DNA of 64,000 nucleotides from Mycobacterium kyorinense (lineage in GTDB: Bacteria; Actinomycetota; Actinomycetes; Mycobacteriales; Mycobacteriaceae). The stretch is taken from the NCBI RefSeq assembly GCF_002101735.1, contig NZ_LQPE01000138.1:1-64000 (forward strand), written 5' to 3'. This document shows, piece by piece, positions 16,234-26,935 of this stretch (positions within the stretch are counted from its first letter, which is position 1; every line of letters begins with the position of its first letter). A program made the translations under genes and the position numbers. The notes under the pieces are model-generated. The model did not search any database and was not told where the DNA came from. It was given only the letters and a program-made list of their open reading frames with translations.

Positions 16234-17451
16234 ATGTTCGTGCGGGCTTCCCCTGCCCAGGCTTCGATCCTGCATGCGGACCTGGACTCGTTCTACGCGT
16301 CCGTCGAACAGCGCGACGAACCCGCGCTGCGCGGCCGGCCGGTCATCGTCGGCGGCGGGGTGGTGCTGGCCGCCAGCTATGAGGCCAAGGCCTACGGCGT
16401 GCGCACCGCGATGGGCGGGGGCCAGGCGCGGCGGCTGTGCCCGCACGCGGTAGTCGTGCCGCCGCGGATGAGCGCCTACATGCGCGCCAGCGACGCGGTG
16501 TTCGACGTCTTCCGCGACACAACTCCGCTGGTGGAGCCCATCTCGGTGGACGAGGCGTTCTTGGACGTGTCGGGGCTGCAACGGGTTTCGGGCTCACCGG
16601 TGCAGATCGCGGCCCGGCTGCGCGAGGACGTGCGCGAGCGCGTCGGGCTGCCGATCACGGTCGGCATCGCCCGGACGAAGTTCCTGGCGAAGGTCGCCAG
16701 CCGCGAGGCCAAGCCCGACGGCTTGCTGTTGGTGCCGCCCGAACGCGAGCTCGCCTTCCTGCACCCGCTGCCGGTCCGGCGGCTGTGGGGCGTGGGCGCG
16801 GTAACCGCGGAGAAGCTGCGCGCGCACGGCATCGAAACCGTCGCCGACGTCGCCGAACTCAGCGAGTCGATGCTGGCCTCGCTGGTCGGCAGGGCGATGG
16901 GTCACCAGCTCTATGCGCTCTCCCGTAATCTCGACCGGCGACGGGTGAGCACCGCCGTGCGCCGACGGTCGATCGGCGCCCAGCGCGCGTTGGGCCGGGC
17001 CGGCAACACCATGTCGCCGGCCGAGGTCGACGCCGTCGTCATCACGCTGATCGACCGGATCACCAGCCGGATGCGCAAGGCCGGCCGCACCGGTCGCACG
17101 GTGGTGCTGCGCCTGCGGTTCGACGACTTCACCCGTGCCAGCCGGTCCCACACGTTGCCGTGGGCCACGTCGTCGACACCGATCATCCTGGCCGCCGCGC
17201 GGCGCCTGGTCGCGTCGGCGGCACCGCTGATCGCCGAGCGCGGACTGACCCTGGTCGGCTTCGCGGTTGCCGAGATCGACCGCAGCGGCGCCGAACAATT
17301 GCTGCTCCCGTTCACCCCGGCTGAAACGCGGCCACCAGCGATCGACGCGGCGGTCGACCGGGTGCGTGACCGCTACGGCAAGGCCGCGCTGACGCGGGGC
17401 ATCTTGGTTGGCCGCGATCCCGGACTGGAGATGCCGCACCTGCCGGACTGA
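16234..17451 (+). CDS. dinB: Y-family DNA polymerase IV (DinB3-like)
   Basis: Predicted 405 aa. It has all catalytic motifs of DinB: HADLDSFYASVEQ (14-26, metal-binding Asp16) and SVDEAF (104-109, Asp106-Glu107), a thumb with HhH-like LWGVGAVTAEKLRAHGI, and a little-finger domain. A C-terminal EQLLLPF looks like a beta-clamp-binding motif. It should perform error-prone translesion synthesis. Its place beside ethR corresponds to dinB3 of M. smegmatis, not to dinX or dinP of M. tuberculosis. It is convergent with the PHP gene, 2 bp apart. Confidence 0.92.
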   Translation: MFVRASPAQASILHADLDSFYASVEQRDEPALRGRPVIVGGGVVLAASYEAKAYGVRTAMGGGQARRLCPHAVVVPPRMSAYMRASDAVFDVFRDTTPLVEPISVDEAFLDVSGLQRVSGSPVQIAARLREDVRERVGLPITVGIARTKFLAKVASREAKPDGLLLVPPERELAFLHPLPVRRLWGVGAVTAEKLRAHGIETVADVAELSESMLASLVGRAMGHQLYALSRNLDRRRVSTAVRRRSIGAQRALGRAGNTMSPAEVDAVVITLIDRITSRMRKAGRTGRTVVLRLRFDDFTRASRSHTLPWATSSTPIILAAARRLVASAAPLIAERGLTLVGFAVAEIDRSGAEQLLLPFTPAETRPPAIDAAVDRVRDRYGKAALTRGILVGRDPGLEMPHLPD

Positions 17452-17453
17452 CT

Positions 17454-18458
17454 TCACGACGCCGCCCACGCCAGCAGCTTGTCGACCGGCCAGGTGTTGA
17501 CGATCCTCTCGACGGGCACGCCGGCGTCCATCGCCCGCTGCGCGCCGTAGCCGAGGAAGTCGAGCTGGCCCGGGGCGTGAGCGTCGGTGTCGATGCTGAA
17601 ATCGCAGCCGATCTCCAGGGCAAGGTTAAGCAGGCGACTCGGCGGATCACGCCGCTCGGGCCGAGAGTTGATCTCCACCGCGGTGCCGTGGTCGCGGCAG
17701 GCGGTGAACACCTTTTCGGCGTCGAACTTGGACTCCGGCCGGATGCCGCGATTGCCGGCGACCAGCCGGCCGGTGCAGTGGCCGAGGACGTCGGTGTGTT
17801 CGTTGCTGACGGCTCGCACCATCCGGCGGGTCATCGACTCAGAATCCATCGACAGCTTCGAGTGCACGCTTGCCACCACGATGTCGAGGCGTTGCAGCAG
17901 TTCGGGTTCCTGGTCCAGGCTGCCGTCCTCGAGGATGTCGACTTCGATCCCGGTCAGGATGCGCATCGGCGCGAACTGCTCACGCAGGCCGTCGATTACG
18001 TCGAGCTGCTTGCGAAGCCGGTCCGGCGACAGCCCGTTGGCGATGGTCAGCCGCGGCGAGTGGTCGGTCAGCGCGCAGTACTCGTGGCCCAGCGCCGAGG
18101 CGGTGGCCATCATTTCGTCGATCGGCGCCGAGCCGTCCGACCAGTTCGAGTGCAGGTGCAGATCCCCGCGCAGTGCGGCCCGGATGTCGCCTCCGCCGAG
18201 ATCCTCTGCGGCAGCGCGTAATTCGATCAGATACTCGGGTTCGCGGCCAGACCAGGCCTGGTCGATCACCTTCGCGGTTTTCGGCCCGATGCCCGGTAGC
18301 GACTGCCAGCTGTTGGCCTGGCCGTGACGCTCCCTCTCGTCCTCGCTCAGGCCCTCGACGATGTCTGCGGCGTTGCGGTAGGCCATCACCCGACGCGGGT
18401 CTTCGCGCGCCCGGTCTTTGTAGTAGGCGATCTCTCGTAGCGCGGCTACCGGATCCAT
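17454..18458 (-). CDS. HhH-PHP phosphoesterase (Rv3856c-like)
   Basis: Predicted 334 aa. An N-terminal helix-hairpin-helix region (LPGIGPKTAKVI, 54-65) precedes a PHP domain. The PHP domain has DLHLHSNWSDGS (99-110), ALTDHSPRL, a Glu in GIEVDIL, the ASVHSK motif, GHCTGR and DTDAHAP. These supply the trinuclear metal ligands. The layout is like the C-terminal half of bacterial PolX without the polymerase, suggesting a DNA-end or nucleotide phosphoesterase. Its place next to a DinB polymerase supports a repair role but does not prove it. Confidence 0.88.
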   Translation of the reverse strand: MDPVAALREIAYYKDRAREDPRRVMAYRNAADIVEGLSEDERERHGQANSWQSLPGIGPKTAKVIDQAWSGREPEYLIELRAAAEDLGGGDIRAALRGDLHLHSNWSDGSAPIDEMMATASALGHEYCALTDHSPRLTIANGLSPDRLRKQLDVIDGLREQFAPMRILTGIEVDILEDGSLDQEPELLQRLDIVVASVHSKLSMDSESMTRRMVRAVSNEHTDVLGHCTGRLVAGNRGIRPESKFDAEKVFTACRDHGTAVEINSRPERRDPPSRLLNLALEIGCDFSIDTDAHAPGQLDFLGYGAQRAMDAGVPVERIVNTWPVDKLLAWAAS

Positions 18459-18532
18459 ACCACCAGTGTGCCCGCGCTGTCAGGATGGCGGCGACCCGCT
18501 GCCCCCGGCTACGCCGCGCTTGCGATCGCCGC

Positions 18533-18967
18533 TCAGACTGGCAGCTGTCCCGCGACGAATCCGGCCAGCAACACCCCGAAGCCGCCGATCTCACCGACGA
18601 TCAAGAACGCCATCGACACCACCAGCCCTCGATCGGGATGCTCGAACTGGTTGGTGGTGTCCCGTCGCGCCCCGTGCACGATGTAGCTCAGGATCGCGCC
18701 GACGAAGAAGAACACCAACACCATCGCCGCGACCAGGTTCACCCACGTCGGCCAGGCGCTCAGCTCGACGAAAACCGCCGTCAGCAGAGTGGCGAACGAA
18801 TACAGCAGGGCCGCGCGATGCGCGATGTCGACGTACGGGTGCGCGCGATGATCCTCGGCGGTCATGATCTGCCGGTACTTCCAGACTCCCAAACCCAGCG
18901 CCAGCAGAAAGATCAGGCCGGCTGCCAGCAGCGTGATCTTGGCGTCGATACCGAGGTCGCAGCACAT
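18533..18967 (-). CDS. Four-helix integral membrane protein, unknown
   Basis: Predicted 144 aa. Hydrophobic segments lie at about 10-28, 50-70, 76-95 and 117-138, separated by short polar loops. A conserved-looking MTAEDHRAHPYVDIAHRAAL segment follows helix 1. No family recognised. ATG 18967 begins MCCDLGI. It lies 74 bp upstream of the PHP gene on the same strand and is divergent from the F420-type oxidoreductase. Confidence 0.65.
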   Translation of the reverse strand: MCCDLGIDAKITLLAAGLIFLLALGLGVWKYRQIMTAEDHRAHPYVDIAHRAALLYSFATLLTAVFVELSAWPTWVNLVAAMVLVFFFVGAILSYIVHGARRDTTNQFEHPDRGLVVSMAFLIVGEIGGFGVLLAGFVAGQLPV

Positions 18968-19025
18968 GGTCCGGCCGAGTCTAGTTGGGCGCTCGGCGAG
19001 TTCGATGCCTGGCTAGGCTCAGATA

Positions 19026-19874
19026 ATGCGATTCGCGTTCAAGACCTCTCCGCAAGACACCACCTGGGCACAGATGTTGGCCGTCTGGAAAGCGGCCGAC
19101 GACATCGACGTCTACGAGTCCGGGTGGACCTTCGACCACTTCTACCCGATCTTCAGCGACTCCACCGGACCCTGCCTCGAGGGTTGGACCACGCTCACCG
19201 CGCTCGCTCAGGCCACCACCCGGCTGCGGCTGGGCACCCTGGTCACCGGCATCCACTACCGCCACCCCGCGGTGCTGGCCAACATGGCCGCGGCGCTGGA
19301 CATCATCTCCGACGGCCGGCTGGAGTTGGGCATCGGCGCCGGCTGGAACGAGGAAGAGTCCGGGGCCTACGGCATCGAGCTGGGCAGTCTCAAAGAACGC
19401 TTCGACCGGTTCGAAGAGGCCTGTGAGGTGCTGACCAGCCTTTTGACCACCGACTGCTCCGATTTTCAAGGCAAGTACTACCAGCTCAAAGCCGCCCGCA
19501 ACGAGCCGAAGGGTCCGCAGCGCCCCCACCCGCCGATCTGCATCGGCGGCAGCGGCGAGAAGCGCACGCTGCGGATCACCGCCCGCTACGCCCAGCATTG
19601 GAACTTCGTCGGCGGCCCACCCGAGGAGTTCGCTCGCAAGCGCGACGTGCTGGCCGGGCATTGCGCCGACATCGGGCGCGATCCGAAAGAAATCATGCTG
19701 TCGGCGCACTTGCGCCTGGACCCGGACCGCAATTACCAGAAGGTCGTCGACGACGCCGCCGGGCTGGCCGCCGAGGGCCTCGATCTGGGGATTGTGTACA
19801 TCACCCCGCCGCACGACCCGGCGGTGCTCGAACCGTTGGCCGAAGCGATTCGCGGCTCGGGGCTGATCACGTGA
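19026..19874 (+). CDS. LLM-class F420-dependent oxidoreductase
   Basis: Predicted 282 aa, luciferase-like TIM barrel. Typical segments are VLANMAAALDIISDGRLELGIGAGWNEE in the middle, RPHPPICIGGSGEKRTLRI for the cofactor region, and AEGLDLGIVYITPP near the end. Mycobacterial members use deazaflavin F420 to oxidise or reduce diverse substrates; the substrate here is unknown. The enzyme is cytoplasmic, with no signal peptide. Confidence 0.9.
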   Translation: MRFAFKTSPQDTTWAQMLAVWKAADDIDVYESGWTFDHFYPIFSDSTGPCLEGWTTLTALAQATTRLRLGTLVTGIHYRHPAVLANMAAALDIISDGRLELGIGAGWNEEESGAYGIELGSLKERFDRFEEACEVLTSLLTTDCSDFQGKYYQLKAARNEPKGPQRPHPPICIGGSGEKRTLRITARYAQHWNFVGGPPEEFARKRDVLAGHCADIGRDPKEIMLSAHLRLDPDRNYQKVVDDAAGLAAEGLDLGIVYITPPHDPAVLEPLAEAIRGSGLIT

Positions 19875-19962
19875 GCCCGGTCACAGCGCCGACTACGCCA
19901 GATAACAGGTTGATCACGTAGAGCAAACCCGCGGGGTCGTCGGCCCGGCTGTCGGAAGAGCG

Positions 19963-20103
19963 TCAAACGCCGAAACGCAGGAGCTCTTCTGCGGTCACCA
20001 GACGCTCGTGACGGGCCGGGAACTCACGGCTCTTAACCGGGTGCCGGAACCATGACCAGGCGATTCGCCCCACCCGCGACCGGGGGACTGGGTTGATATG
20101 CAC
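19963..20103 (-). CDS. Short 46-aa basic protein, unknown
   Basis: A short reading frame in the 370-bp gap between the oxidoreductase and gltD. GTG at 20103 is preceded by GCAGGAG on the minus strand at good spacing, and TGA lies at 19963-19965. The predicted product starts VHINPVPRSRVGRIAWSW and ends VTAEELLRFGV. It is rich in Arg (8 of 46) and His, with two Trp and no low-complexity run, unlike random shadows of GC-rich DNA. No family recognised; it may act as a small nucleic-acid- or protein-binding factor. Confidence 0.5.
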   Translation of the reverse strand: MHINPVPRSRVGRIAWSWFRHPVKSREFPARHERLVTAEELLRFGV

Positions 20104-20247
20104 AGTGATCACTCCTGCGGTCGGTCAACCAAACCGAGGCACCACGCTCGGCGGCGCCCACATCGGGTTATTACACACCTAACGTCTGGCAAACAGAGTA
20201 AGACTCGCCGAGCAATTTATCAAATGTTTCAGCTGAGTCAAATGTGA

Positions 20248-21714
20248 CTAGCGTTGCGGTGCTGCGGTGGGCTTGATGGGCGCCGGCAGCGCGCTTTGGC
20301 CCATCAGGAAGCGGTCCACGGCCGCCGCCGCGGCGCGCCCCTCGGCAATCGCCCAGACGATCAGCGACTGGCCCCGCCCCATGTCGCCGGCAACGTAGAC
20401 GCCCGGCACCGAGGTCTCGTAGTCGTCGCCGCGCGCGACGTTGCCGCGCTCGGTGAACTCCACCCCGAGATCCGAAAGAAGGCCGGCCCGCTCAGGTCCA
20501 ATAAAGCCCATCGCCAGCAACACCAGGTCGGCTTCGATTTCGAAGTCGCTGCCCTCGGTCTTGACGAACTTGCCGTCCTGCATCGTCACCTCGTGCACTT
20601 TCAGCGCGGTGACGTGGCCGTCGCGGCCGACGAATTCCTCGGTGTTGACCGAGAACACCCGCTCGCCGCCCTCTTCGTGCGCCGACGACACCCGGAACAT
20701 CAGCTCGTACATCGGCCACGGCGTCGACGGCGCCCGGGTGTCCGGCGGACGCGGCATGATCTCGAACTGGTGCACGCTGGCCGCACCCTGGCGATGCACG
20801 GTGCCCAGGCAGTCGGCGCCGGTGTCGCCACCGCCGATGATGACGACCTTCTTGCCCTTGGCGGTGATCGGCGGCTGGCCGTCCGGGCCGAGCACGTCGT
20901 CGCCTTCCTGCACCCGGTTGGCCCACGGCAGGAATTCCATCGCCTGGTGGATGCCGTCCAGTTCGCGGCCCGGGATGGGCAGATCACGCCAGGCGGTGGC
21001 GCCGCCGGCCAGCACCACCGCGTCGAAGTCGGCACGCAGTTGGTCGGCGGTGATGTCGACCCCGACGTTCACGCCGGCGCGAAATTCGGTGCCCTCGGCC
21101 TTCATCTGGTCCAGCCGGCGATTCAGGTGGCGTTTCTCCATCTTGAACTCGGGGATCCCGTAGCGCAGCAACCCGCCGATCCGGTCGGCCCGCTCGAACA
21201 CGGTTACGCTGTGCCCGGCCCGGGTGAGTTGCTGCGCGGCGGCCAGCCCGGCCGGGCCGGATCCCACCACCGCAACCGTCTTGCCGGTCAACCGATCCGG
21301 CGGCAACGGCACCACCCAGCCCTCGTCGAAGGCGTTGTCGATGATCTCCAGCTCGACCTGCTTGATGGTCACCGGATCCTGGTTGATGCCCAGCACGCAC
21401 GACGACTCACACGGCGCCGGACAGAGCCGGCCGGTGAAGTCGGGGAAGTTGTTGGTGGCGTGCAGCCGTTCGATCGCGTCACGCCACCGGCCGGTGCGAA
21501 CCAGGTCGTTCCATTCCGGGATCAGGTTGCCCAGCGGGCAGCCGTTGTGGCAGAACGGAATTCCGCAGTCCATGCAGCGGGTGGCCTGCTGTTGCAGCGT
21601 CTCGTGCGGGAAGTCCTCGTAGACTTCCTTCCAGTCGCGCAGCCGCAGTTCCACCGGTCGACGTTTCGGTGTCTCGCGGTGGGTGTATTTCAGAAAGCCC
21701 TTCGGATCAGCCAT
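20248..21714 (-). CDS. gltD: Glutamate synthase small subunit
   Basis: Predicted 488 aa, the M. tuberculosis length. It supplies electrons from NADPH to GltB. The N-terminal Cys clusters [13 protein letters not shown] (47-59) and CPAPCESSC (98-106) hold 4Fe-4S centres. Two Rossmann motifs follow: [14 protein letters not shown] (FAD) and [13 protein letters not shown] (NADPH). ATG 21714 begins [10 protein letters not shown] as in homologues and overlaps the gltB end by 8 bp. In-frame starts further upstream add an unrelated Arg-rich peptide and are rejected. Confidence 0.97.
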   Translation of the reverse strand: MADPKGFLKYTHRETPKRRPVELRLRDWKEVYEDFPHETLQQQATRCMDCGIPFCHNGCPLGNLIPEWNDLVRTGRWRDAIERLHATNNFPDFTGRLCPAPCESSCVLGINQDPVTIKQVELEIIDNAFDEGWVVPLPPDRLTGKTVAVVGSGPAGLAAAQQLTRAGHSVTVFERADRIGGLLRYGIPEFKMEKRHLNRRLDQMKAEGTEFRAGVNVGVDITADQLRADFDAVVLAGGATAWRDLPIPGRELDGIHQAMEFLPWANRVQEGDDVLGPDGQPPITAKGKKVVIIGGGDTGADCLGTVHRQGAASVHQFEIMPRPPDTRAPSTPWPMYELMFRVSSAHEEGGERVFSVNTEEFVGRDGHVTALKVHEVTMQDGKFVKTEGSDFEIEADLVLLAMGFIGPERAGLLSDLGVEFTERGNVARGDDYETSVPGVYVAGDMGRGQSLIVWAIAEGRAAAAAVDRFLMGQSALPAPIKPTAAPQR

Positions 21715-24700
21715 GCGCTGCCGCCATGATCGCCTCGTCGACATCGGTGCCGGTGCGCTCGGCCTCGGCAATCGCCTTCAGAACCTGCTTGTAGTCGCGG
21801 GGCATCACCTTGACAAAGCAGCGCTGCTGCGTCGCCCAGTCAGCCAGAATGCGCTGGCCGACCGCGGAATCGGTGTTGTCGACGTGGGCCTGGATCATGC
21901 CGTGCAGCCACTCCAGGTCGTCCTCGTCGAGGCCCTCCAATTCCACCATCTCGGTGTTGAGGTGGTCGGGGAACACGCTGTCGGGGTCGTAGACGTAGGC
22001 CACGCCGCCGGACATCCCGGCCGCGAAGTTGCGCCCGGTGCGGCCGAGGATGACGACCTTGCCTCCAGTCATGTACTCGCAGCCGTGATCGCCGACTCCC
22101 TCGACCACCGCGTGGGCGCCCGAGTTGCGCACGGCGAAGCGTTCGCCGACCACTCCCCGCAGGAACGCCTCACCGCTGGTGGCGCCGAACAGGATCACGT
22201 TGCCACCGATGATGTTGTCCTCGGCGACATAGCTTTCCGGCGCATCGTCGGAGGGACGCACGACGATCCGCCCGCCGGACAGGCCCTTGCCGACGTAGTC
22301 GTTGGCGTCGCCGTAGACCCGCAGCGTGATGCCCTTCGGCACGAATGCGCCGAAGCTGTTGCCGGCCGACCCGTCGAACGTGATGTCGATGGTTCCGTCC
22401 GGAAGGCCTTGGCCGCCATAGGCTTTGGTCACCTCGTGACCAAGCATGGTGCCGACGGTGCGGTTCACGTTGGCGATCGTCGTGGAGAAACGAACCGGTG
22501 TCCCCGAATCCAGCGCTTCGCGGCTCATCACGATCAGCTGCTGGTCCAGCGCCTTGTCCAGGCCGTGGTCCTGGCTGGAGCTGCAGTACAGGTCCTGGTT
22601 CATGAACGCCGATTCCGGCTCGTGCAGCACCGGCGTCAGGTCGAGCTTGTGCGCCTTCCAATGTGCACGCGCCAGCGTGGTGTCCAGCGAGCCAACCTGG
22701 CCGACGGCCTCGTTGAGCGTGCGGAACCCGAGCTGCGCCAGGTATTCCCGCACTTCTTCGGCGATGAACAGGAAGAAGTTCTCGACGAACTCCGGCTTGC
22801 CGGTGAACCGCTGCCGCAGCACCGGGTTCTGGGTGGCCACCCCGACCGGGCACGTGTCGAGGTGACACACCCGCATCATGATGCAGCCGGACACCACCAG
22901 CGGCGCGGTGGCAAAGCCGAATTCCTCGGCGCCCAGCAGCGCGGCGATCATCACGTCGCGGCCGGTCTTGAGCTGGCCGTCCACCTGGACCACGATCCGG
23001 TCGCGTAACCCGTTGAGCAGCAACGTCTGCTGAGTCTCGGCCAGTCCCAGCTCCCACGGCGCGCCGGCGTGCTTCATCGACGTCAGCGGCGTCGCACCGG
23101 TCCCGCCGTCGTGCCCGGAGATCAGCACCACGTCGGCGTGCGCCTTCGACACACCGGCTGCCACCGTGCCGACCCCGTTCTCGGAGACCAGCTTGACGTG
23201 GATCCGCGCCGCCGGGTTGGCGTTCTTCAGGTCGTGGATCAGCTGCGCCAAGTCCTCGATCGAGTAGATGTCGTGGTGCGGCGGCGGCGAGATCAGACCC
23301 ACACCGGGGGTGGAGTGGCGTACCTCGGCGATCCACGGGTACACCTTGCCGCCCGGAAGTTGGCCGCCCTCACCGGGTTTCGCGCCCTGGGCCATCTTGA
23401 TCTGGATGTCGGTGCAGTTGGTCAGGTAGTGCGAGGTGACACCGAACCGGGCCGAGGCGACCTGCTTGATCGCGCTGCGGCGCCAGTCGCCGTTGGGGTC
23501 GCGCTCGTAGCGGCTGACGTGCTCGCCGCCCTCACCGCAGTTGGACCGGCCGCCCAGCCGGTTCATCGCGATGGCCAGCGTCTCGTGTGCTTCCGCGGAG
23601 ATCGAGCCGTAGCTCATCGCGCCGGTCGCAAAGCGTTTGACGATCTCGCTGGCCGGCTCCACCTCGTCCAGCGGGACCGGCGGACGCAGACCTTGGCGGA
23701 ACTTCAGCAGCCCGCGCAGCGACGCCATCCGCTCACTTTGGTCGTCGACCAGCTTCGTGTATTCCTTGAAGATCTTGTACTGCCCGGTGCGGGTGGAGTG
23801 CTGCAGCTTGAACACCGTGTCCGGGTTGAACAGGTGGTACTCGCCCTCACGGCGCCACTGGTATTCACCACCCACCTCGAGTTCGCGGTGCGCCCGCTCG
23901 TTGGGCCGGTCCAGGAACGCCAGGGCGTGGCGGGCGGCGATGTCGGCGGCGATGTCGTCGAGCGTGATGCCGCCGGTGGGGCAGGTCAAGCCGGTGAAGT
24001 ACTCGTCGAGCAAGTCCTCGGAGACGCCCACAGCCTGGAACAGTTGCGCACCGGTGTAGGACGCCAGCGTCGAAATGCCCATCTTGGACATCACTTTCAG
24101 CACACCCTTGCCGGCGGCCTTGATGTAGTTCTGCAGCGCTTTTTCGCGGTCGATCCCGGTGATCACGCCCCGGTCGAGCATGTCGGCGATCGACTCGAAC
24201 ACCATGTACGGGTTGATCGCCGCCGCGCCGAAGCCGACCAGCATGGCCATGTGGTGCACCTCGCGGGCGTCGCCGGCCTCCACCACCAGGCCGACCTTGG
24301 TGCGGCTGCGTTCCCGCACCAGGTGGTGATGCACCGCCGAGACGGCCAGCAGCGACGGGATCGGCGCCATGGTCTCGTCGGACTCCCGGTCGGAGAGGAT
24401 GATGATCCGCGCGCCGTCGGCGATCGCCGCCGACGTCTGTGCCCGCACGTCGTCGAGCGCTTCCTTGAGGCCTGCGCCGCCGTCGGCAACCGGGTACAGG
24501 CAGCGGATCACCTTGGACCGCAAGCCATGCCGGCGTCCGTTGATCTCGACGTCGGGATCGAGGTTGATCAGCTTGGCCAGCTCGTGGTTGCGCAGAATCG
24601 GCTGCGGCAACACGATCTGGTGACAGGAGTTCTCGTCCGGGTTGAGCAGGTCGCCCTCCGGCCCCAGCGTGCCGTGCAGGCTGGTCACCACTTCTTCACG

Positions 24701-26290
24701 GATGGCGTCCAGCGGCGGGTTGGTCACCTGGGCGAACAACTGGTGGAAGTAGTCGAACAGCATCCGCGGCCGCGACGACAGCACCGCAACGGGAGTGTCG
24801 GTGCCCATCGACCCGATCGGCTCGGCGCCGGTGCGGACCATCGGCGCCACCAGCAGGTTGAGCTCCTCGTAGGTGTAGCCGAAAACCAACTGCCGCAACA
24901 CAACCCGGTGATGCGGCATCCGCACATAGTTGCCCTGCGGCAACTCGTCGAGCGGAATCAGGCCGCGCTCGAGCCATTCCTGGTACGGCTGTTCGGCGGC
25001 CAGCTCGGCCTTGATCTCCTCGTCGTCGACGATGCGGCCCTGCGCGGTGTCCACCAGGAACATCCGGCCGGGCTGCAGCCGCATCCGGCGTACCACCTTC
25101 GACGGGTCGAGGTCGAGCACCCCGGCCTCCGAGGCCATCACCACCAGGCCGTCGTCGGTCACCCAAATCCGCGATGGCCGTAGGCCGTTGCGGTCCAGCA
25201 CCGCGCCCACGATGGTGCCGTCGGTGAACGTCATCGACGCCGGGCCGTCCCACGGCTCCATCAGCGACGAGTGGTAGGCGTAGAACGCGCGGCGCGCCGG
25301 GTCCATCGACTCGTGGCGCTCCCATGCCTCGGGAATCATCATCAGCACCGCGTGCGCGAGGCTGCGCCCGCCGAGGTGCAGCAGTTCCAGCACCTCGTCG
25401 AAGCGCGCGGTGTCCGAGGCTCCCGGCGTGCAGATGGGGAACAGCTTGTCCACGTCGTCGTAGGAGCCGAAGATGTCGGTGCGGATCAGCGCCTCGCGCG
25501 CGCGCATCCAGTTCTCGTTGCCGGTAACGGTGTTGATCTCGCCGTTGTGGGCAATACGCCGGAACGGATGAGCCAGCGGCCAGGACGGGAAGGTGTTGGT
25601 CGAGAACCGCGAGTGCACGATGCCCAGCGCGCTGGTCAGCCGATCGTCTTGTAGATCAAGGTAGAAGGCCTTGAGCTGCGGCGTGGTCAGCATGCCCTTG
25701 TAGACCAGGGTCTGACCGGAAAGGCTTGGGAAATAAACGGTTTCGCGACCGGGGCCGTCCTGCCCGGGACCTTTGGTGCCCAGTTCGTGCTCGGCGCGCT
25801 TGCGGATCACGTAGGCGCGCCGCTCGAGGGTCATGCCCGAGGCGCCGGCGATGAACAGCTGACGGAAGGTCGGCATCGCGTCGCGGGACAGCGCGCCCAG
25901 CGACGAGTCGTCGGTGGGCACCTCGCGCCAGCCGAGCACCTCCAAGCCTTCCGACTGCACGATCTTCTCGACGGCCGCGCAGGCCGCGGCGGCGTCCTTG
26001 GGCGACTGCGGCAAAAACGCGATGCCGGTGGCGTAGCTGCCGGCGGGCGGGAGCTCGAAGTCGACAATCGCACGCAGGAACTCGTCGGGAACCTGGATCA
26101 GGATGCCCGCGCCGTCCCCGCTGTGCGGCTCGGCGCCGGCGGCGCCGCGGTGCTCGAGGTTGAGCAGCGCGGTGATCGCCTTGTCCACGATGTCGCGGCT
26201 GCGGCGGCCATGCATGTCGACGACCATGGCCACCCCGCACGAGTCATGCTCGAACGCGGGGTTGTACAGCCCGACGCGGTTGGGCGCCAT
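21707..26290 (-). CDS. gltB: Glutamate synthase large subunit
   Basis: Predicted 1527 aa, the exact M. tuberculosis length. It makes two glutamates from glutamine and 2-oxoglutarate. Domains in order: class-II glutamine amidotransferase starting at Cys18 (HDSCGVAM) after a short propeptide; a central domain; the FMN-binding synthase domain ([14 protein letters not shown]); a 3Fe-4S Cys cluster ([15 protein letters not shown]); and a C-terminal beta-helix GXGXG domain. ATG 26290 has AGGTGGGA upstream. The 39-residue in-frame extension to 26407 is rejected. Confidence 0.97.
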   Translation of the reverse strand: MAPNRVGLYNPAFEHDSCGVAMVVDMHGRRSRDIVDKAITALLNLEHRGAAGAEPHSGDGAGILIQVPDEFLRAIVDFELPPAGSYATGIAFLPQSPKDAAAACAAVEKIVQSEGLEVLGWREVPTDDSSLGALSRDAMPTFRQLFIAGASGMTLERRAYVIRKRAEHELGTKGPGQDGPGRETVYFPSLSGQTLVYKGMLTTPQLKAFYLDLQDDRLTSALGIVHSRFSTNTFPSWPLAHPFRRIAHNGEINTVTGNENWMRAREALIRTDIFGSYDDVDKLFPICTPGASDTARFDEVLELLHLGGRSLAHAVLMMIPEAWERHESMDPARRAFYAYHSSLMEPWDGPASMTFTDGTIVGAVLDRNGLRPSRIWVTDDGLVVMASEAGVLDLDPSKVVRRMRLQPGRMFLVDTAQGRIVDDEEIKAELAAEQPYQEWLERGLIPLDELPQGNYVRMPHHRVVLRQLVFGYTYEELNLLVAPMVRTGAEPIGSMGTDTPVAVLSSRPRMLFDYFHQLFAQVTNPPLDAIREEVVTSLHGTLGPEGDLLNPDENSCHQIVLPQPILRNHELAKLINLDPDVEINGRRHGLRSKVIRCLYPVADGGAGLKEALDDVRAQTSAAIADGARIIILSDRESDETMAPIPSLLAVSAVHHHLVRERSRTKVGLVVEAGDAREVHHMAMLVGFGAAAINPYMVFESIADMLDRGVITGIDREKALQNYIKAAGKGVLKVMSKMGISTLASYTGAQLFQAVGVSEDLLDEYFTGLTCPTGGITLDDIAADIAARHALAFLDRPNERAHRELEVGGEYQWRREGEYHLFNPDTVFKLQHSTRTGQYKIFKEYTKLVDDQSERMASLRGLLKFRQGLRPPVPLDEVEPASEIVKRFATGAMSYGSISAEAHETLAIAMNRLGGRSNCGEGGEHVSRYERDPNGDWRRSAIKQVASARFGVTSHYLTNCTDIQIKMAQGAKPGEGGQLPGGKVYPWIAEVRHSTPGVGLISPPPHHDIYSIEDLAQLIHDLKNANPAARIHVKLVSENGVGTVAAGVSKAHADVVLISGHDGGTGATPLTSMKHAGAPWELGLAETQQTLLLNGLRDRIVVQVDGQLKTGRDVMIAALLGAEEFGFATAPLVVSGCIMMRVCHLDTCPVGVATQNPVLRQRFTGKPEFVENFFLFIAEEVREYLAQLGFRTLNEAVGQVGSLDTTLARAHWKAHKLDLTPVLHEPESAFMNQDLYCSSSQDHGLDKALDQQLIVMSREALDSGTPVRFSTTIANVNRTVGTMLGHEVTKAYGGQGLPDGTIDITFDGSAGNSFGAFVPKGITLRVYGDANDYVGKGLSGGRIVVRPSDDAPESYVAEDNIIGGNVILFGATSGEAFLRGVVGERFAVRNSGAHAVVEGVGDHGCEYMTGGKVVILGRTGRNFAAGMSGGVAYVYDPDSVFPDHLNTEMVELEGLDEDDLEWLHGMIQAHVDNTDSAVGQRILADWATQQRCFVKVMPRDYKQVLKAIAEAERTGTDVDEAIMAAAHG

Positions 26291-26935
26291 TCCCACCTGA
26301 CCTTCCAGAAAACTTTCTGCGCGGCATTCATTTGCGGCTCCGTCGGCGCCGCGCCCTTCAGGATGCGGGCTGGGCCCCTTCGGTCTTGTCGATATGCTGG
26401 TCGCCACGTGGCGATGATCCGGACAGGGGAACGTCCGTGCAGCGCTGAACGGTGGCCCTGTTTACCCGGTCTCGACAAGTCGTAAAACGATATGACAAAA
26501 CCCGCCTGACATGCCAACTTGGTCAATAGTAACCCGCCGGTTGGGCATACTGCGCCGACGCAGCCATCGCCCATGGCGAATTTTGCCGGGTCCGGTTGCG
26601 CCGCTGAGTATTTGCACCGACGGCGCCGTGGTAGGCGGTGGGCGACCGCCGGGGCCGTCCCCGGCCAATTTGCTGTGATCGTCGCTTGCCGCGTCGCGGC
26701 GCAATGGGCCAGATCACAGCGGGCGCTCCGGCCGGTGACGTAACTCACCAATAAGGCGTGGCAGCGCTGCTGTCGTGGTCGGCCGCGCTAACCGTTGCAC
26801 CGCGCACATCCGCGAGCAAGCTGCGCCGAAGGCGAGTTTGCACGACGCCGGCGCAGCGCCGCCGGGGCTTTTCACGCCGGCCGGTGGCTGATACTGATTC
26901 CATGCCTGCAGTTGCCGGATGGAGCTAGGGAGCTC
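26291..26935. other. Intergenic region between gltB and the MinD-like gene
   Basis: About 645 bp between divergent starts. It must hold the gltB promoter and that of the plus-strand ATPase. AT-richer stretches lie at 26480-26550, including TTACTATTGACC on the minus strand, a possible -35 region without a clear -10 match. Several short frames cross it but none has a convincing start, composition or motif, so no gene is called. Confidence 0.5.

Noticed and set aside
23069..25183. 704-codon plus-strand frame opposite gltB
   Set aside because: GltB is one of the best-conserved proteins here at full length. The opposite frame is His/Val/Arg-rich with no domain, as expected antisense to a GC-rich gene.
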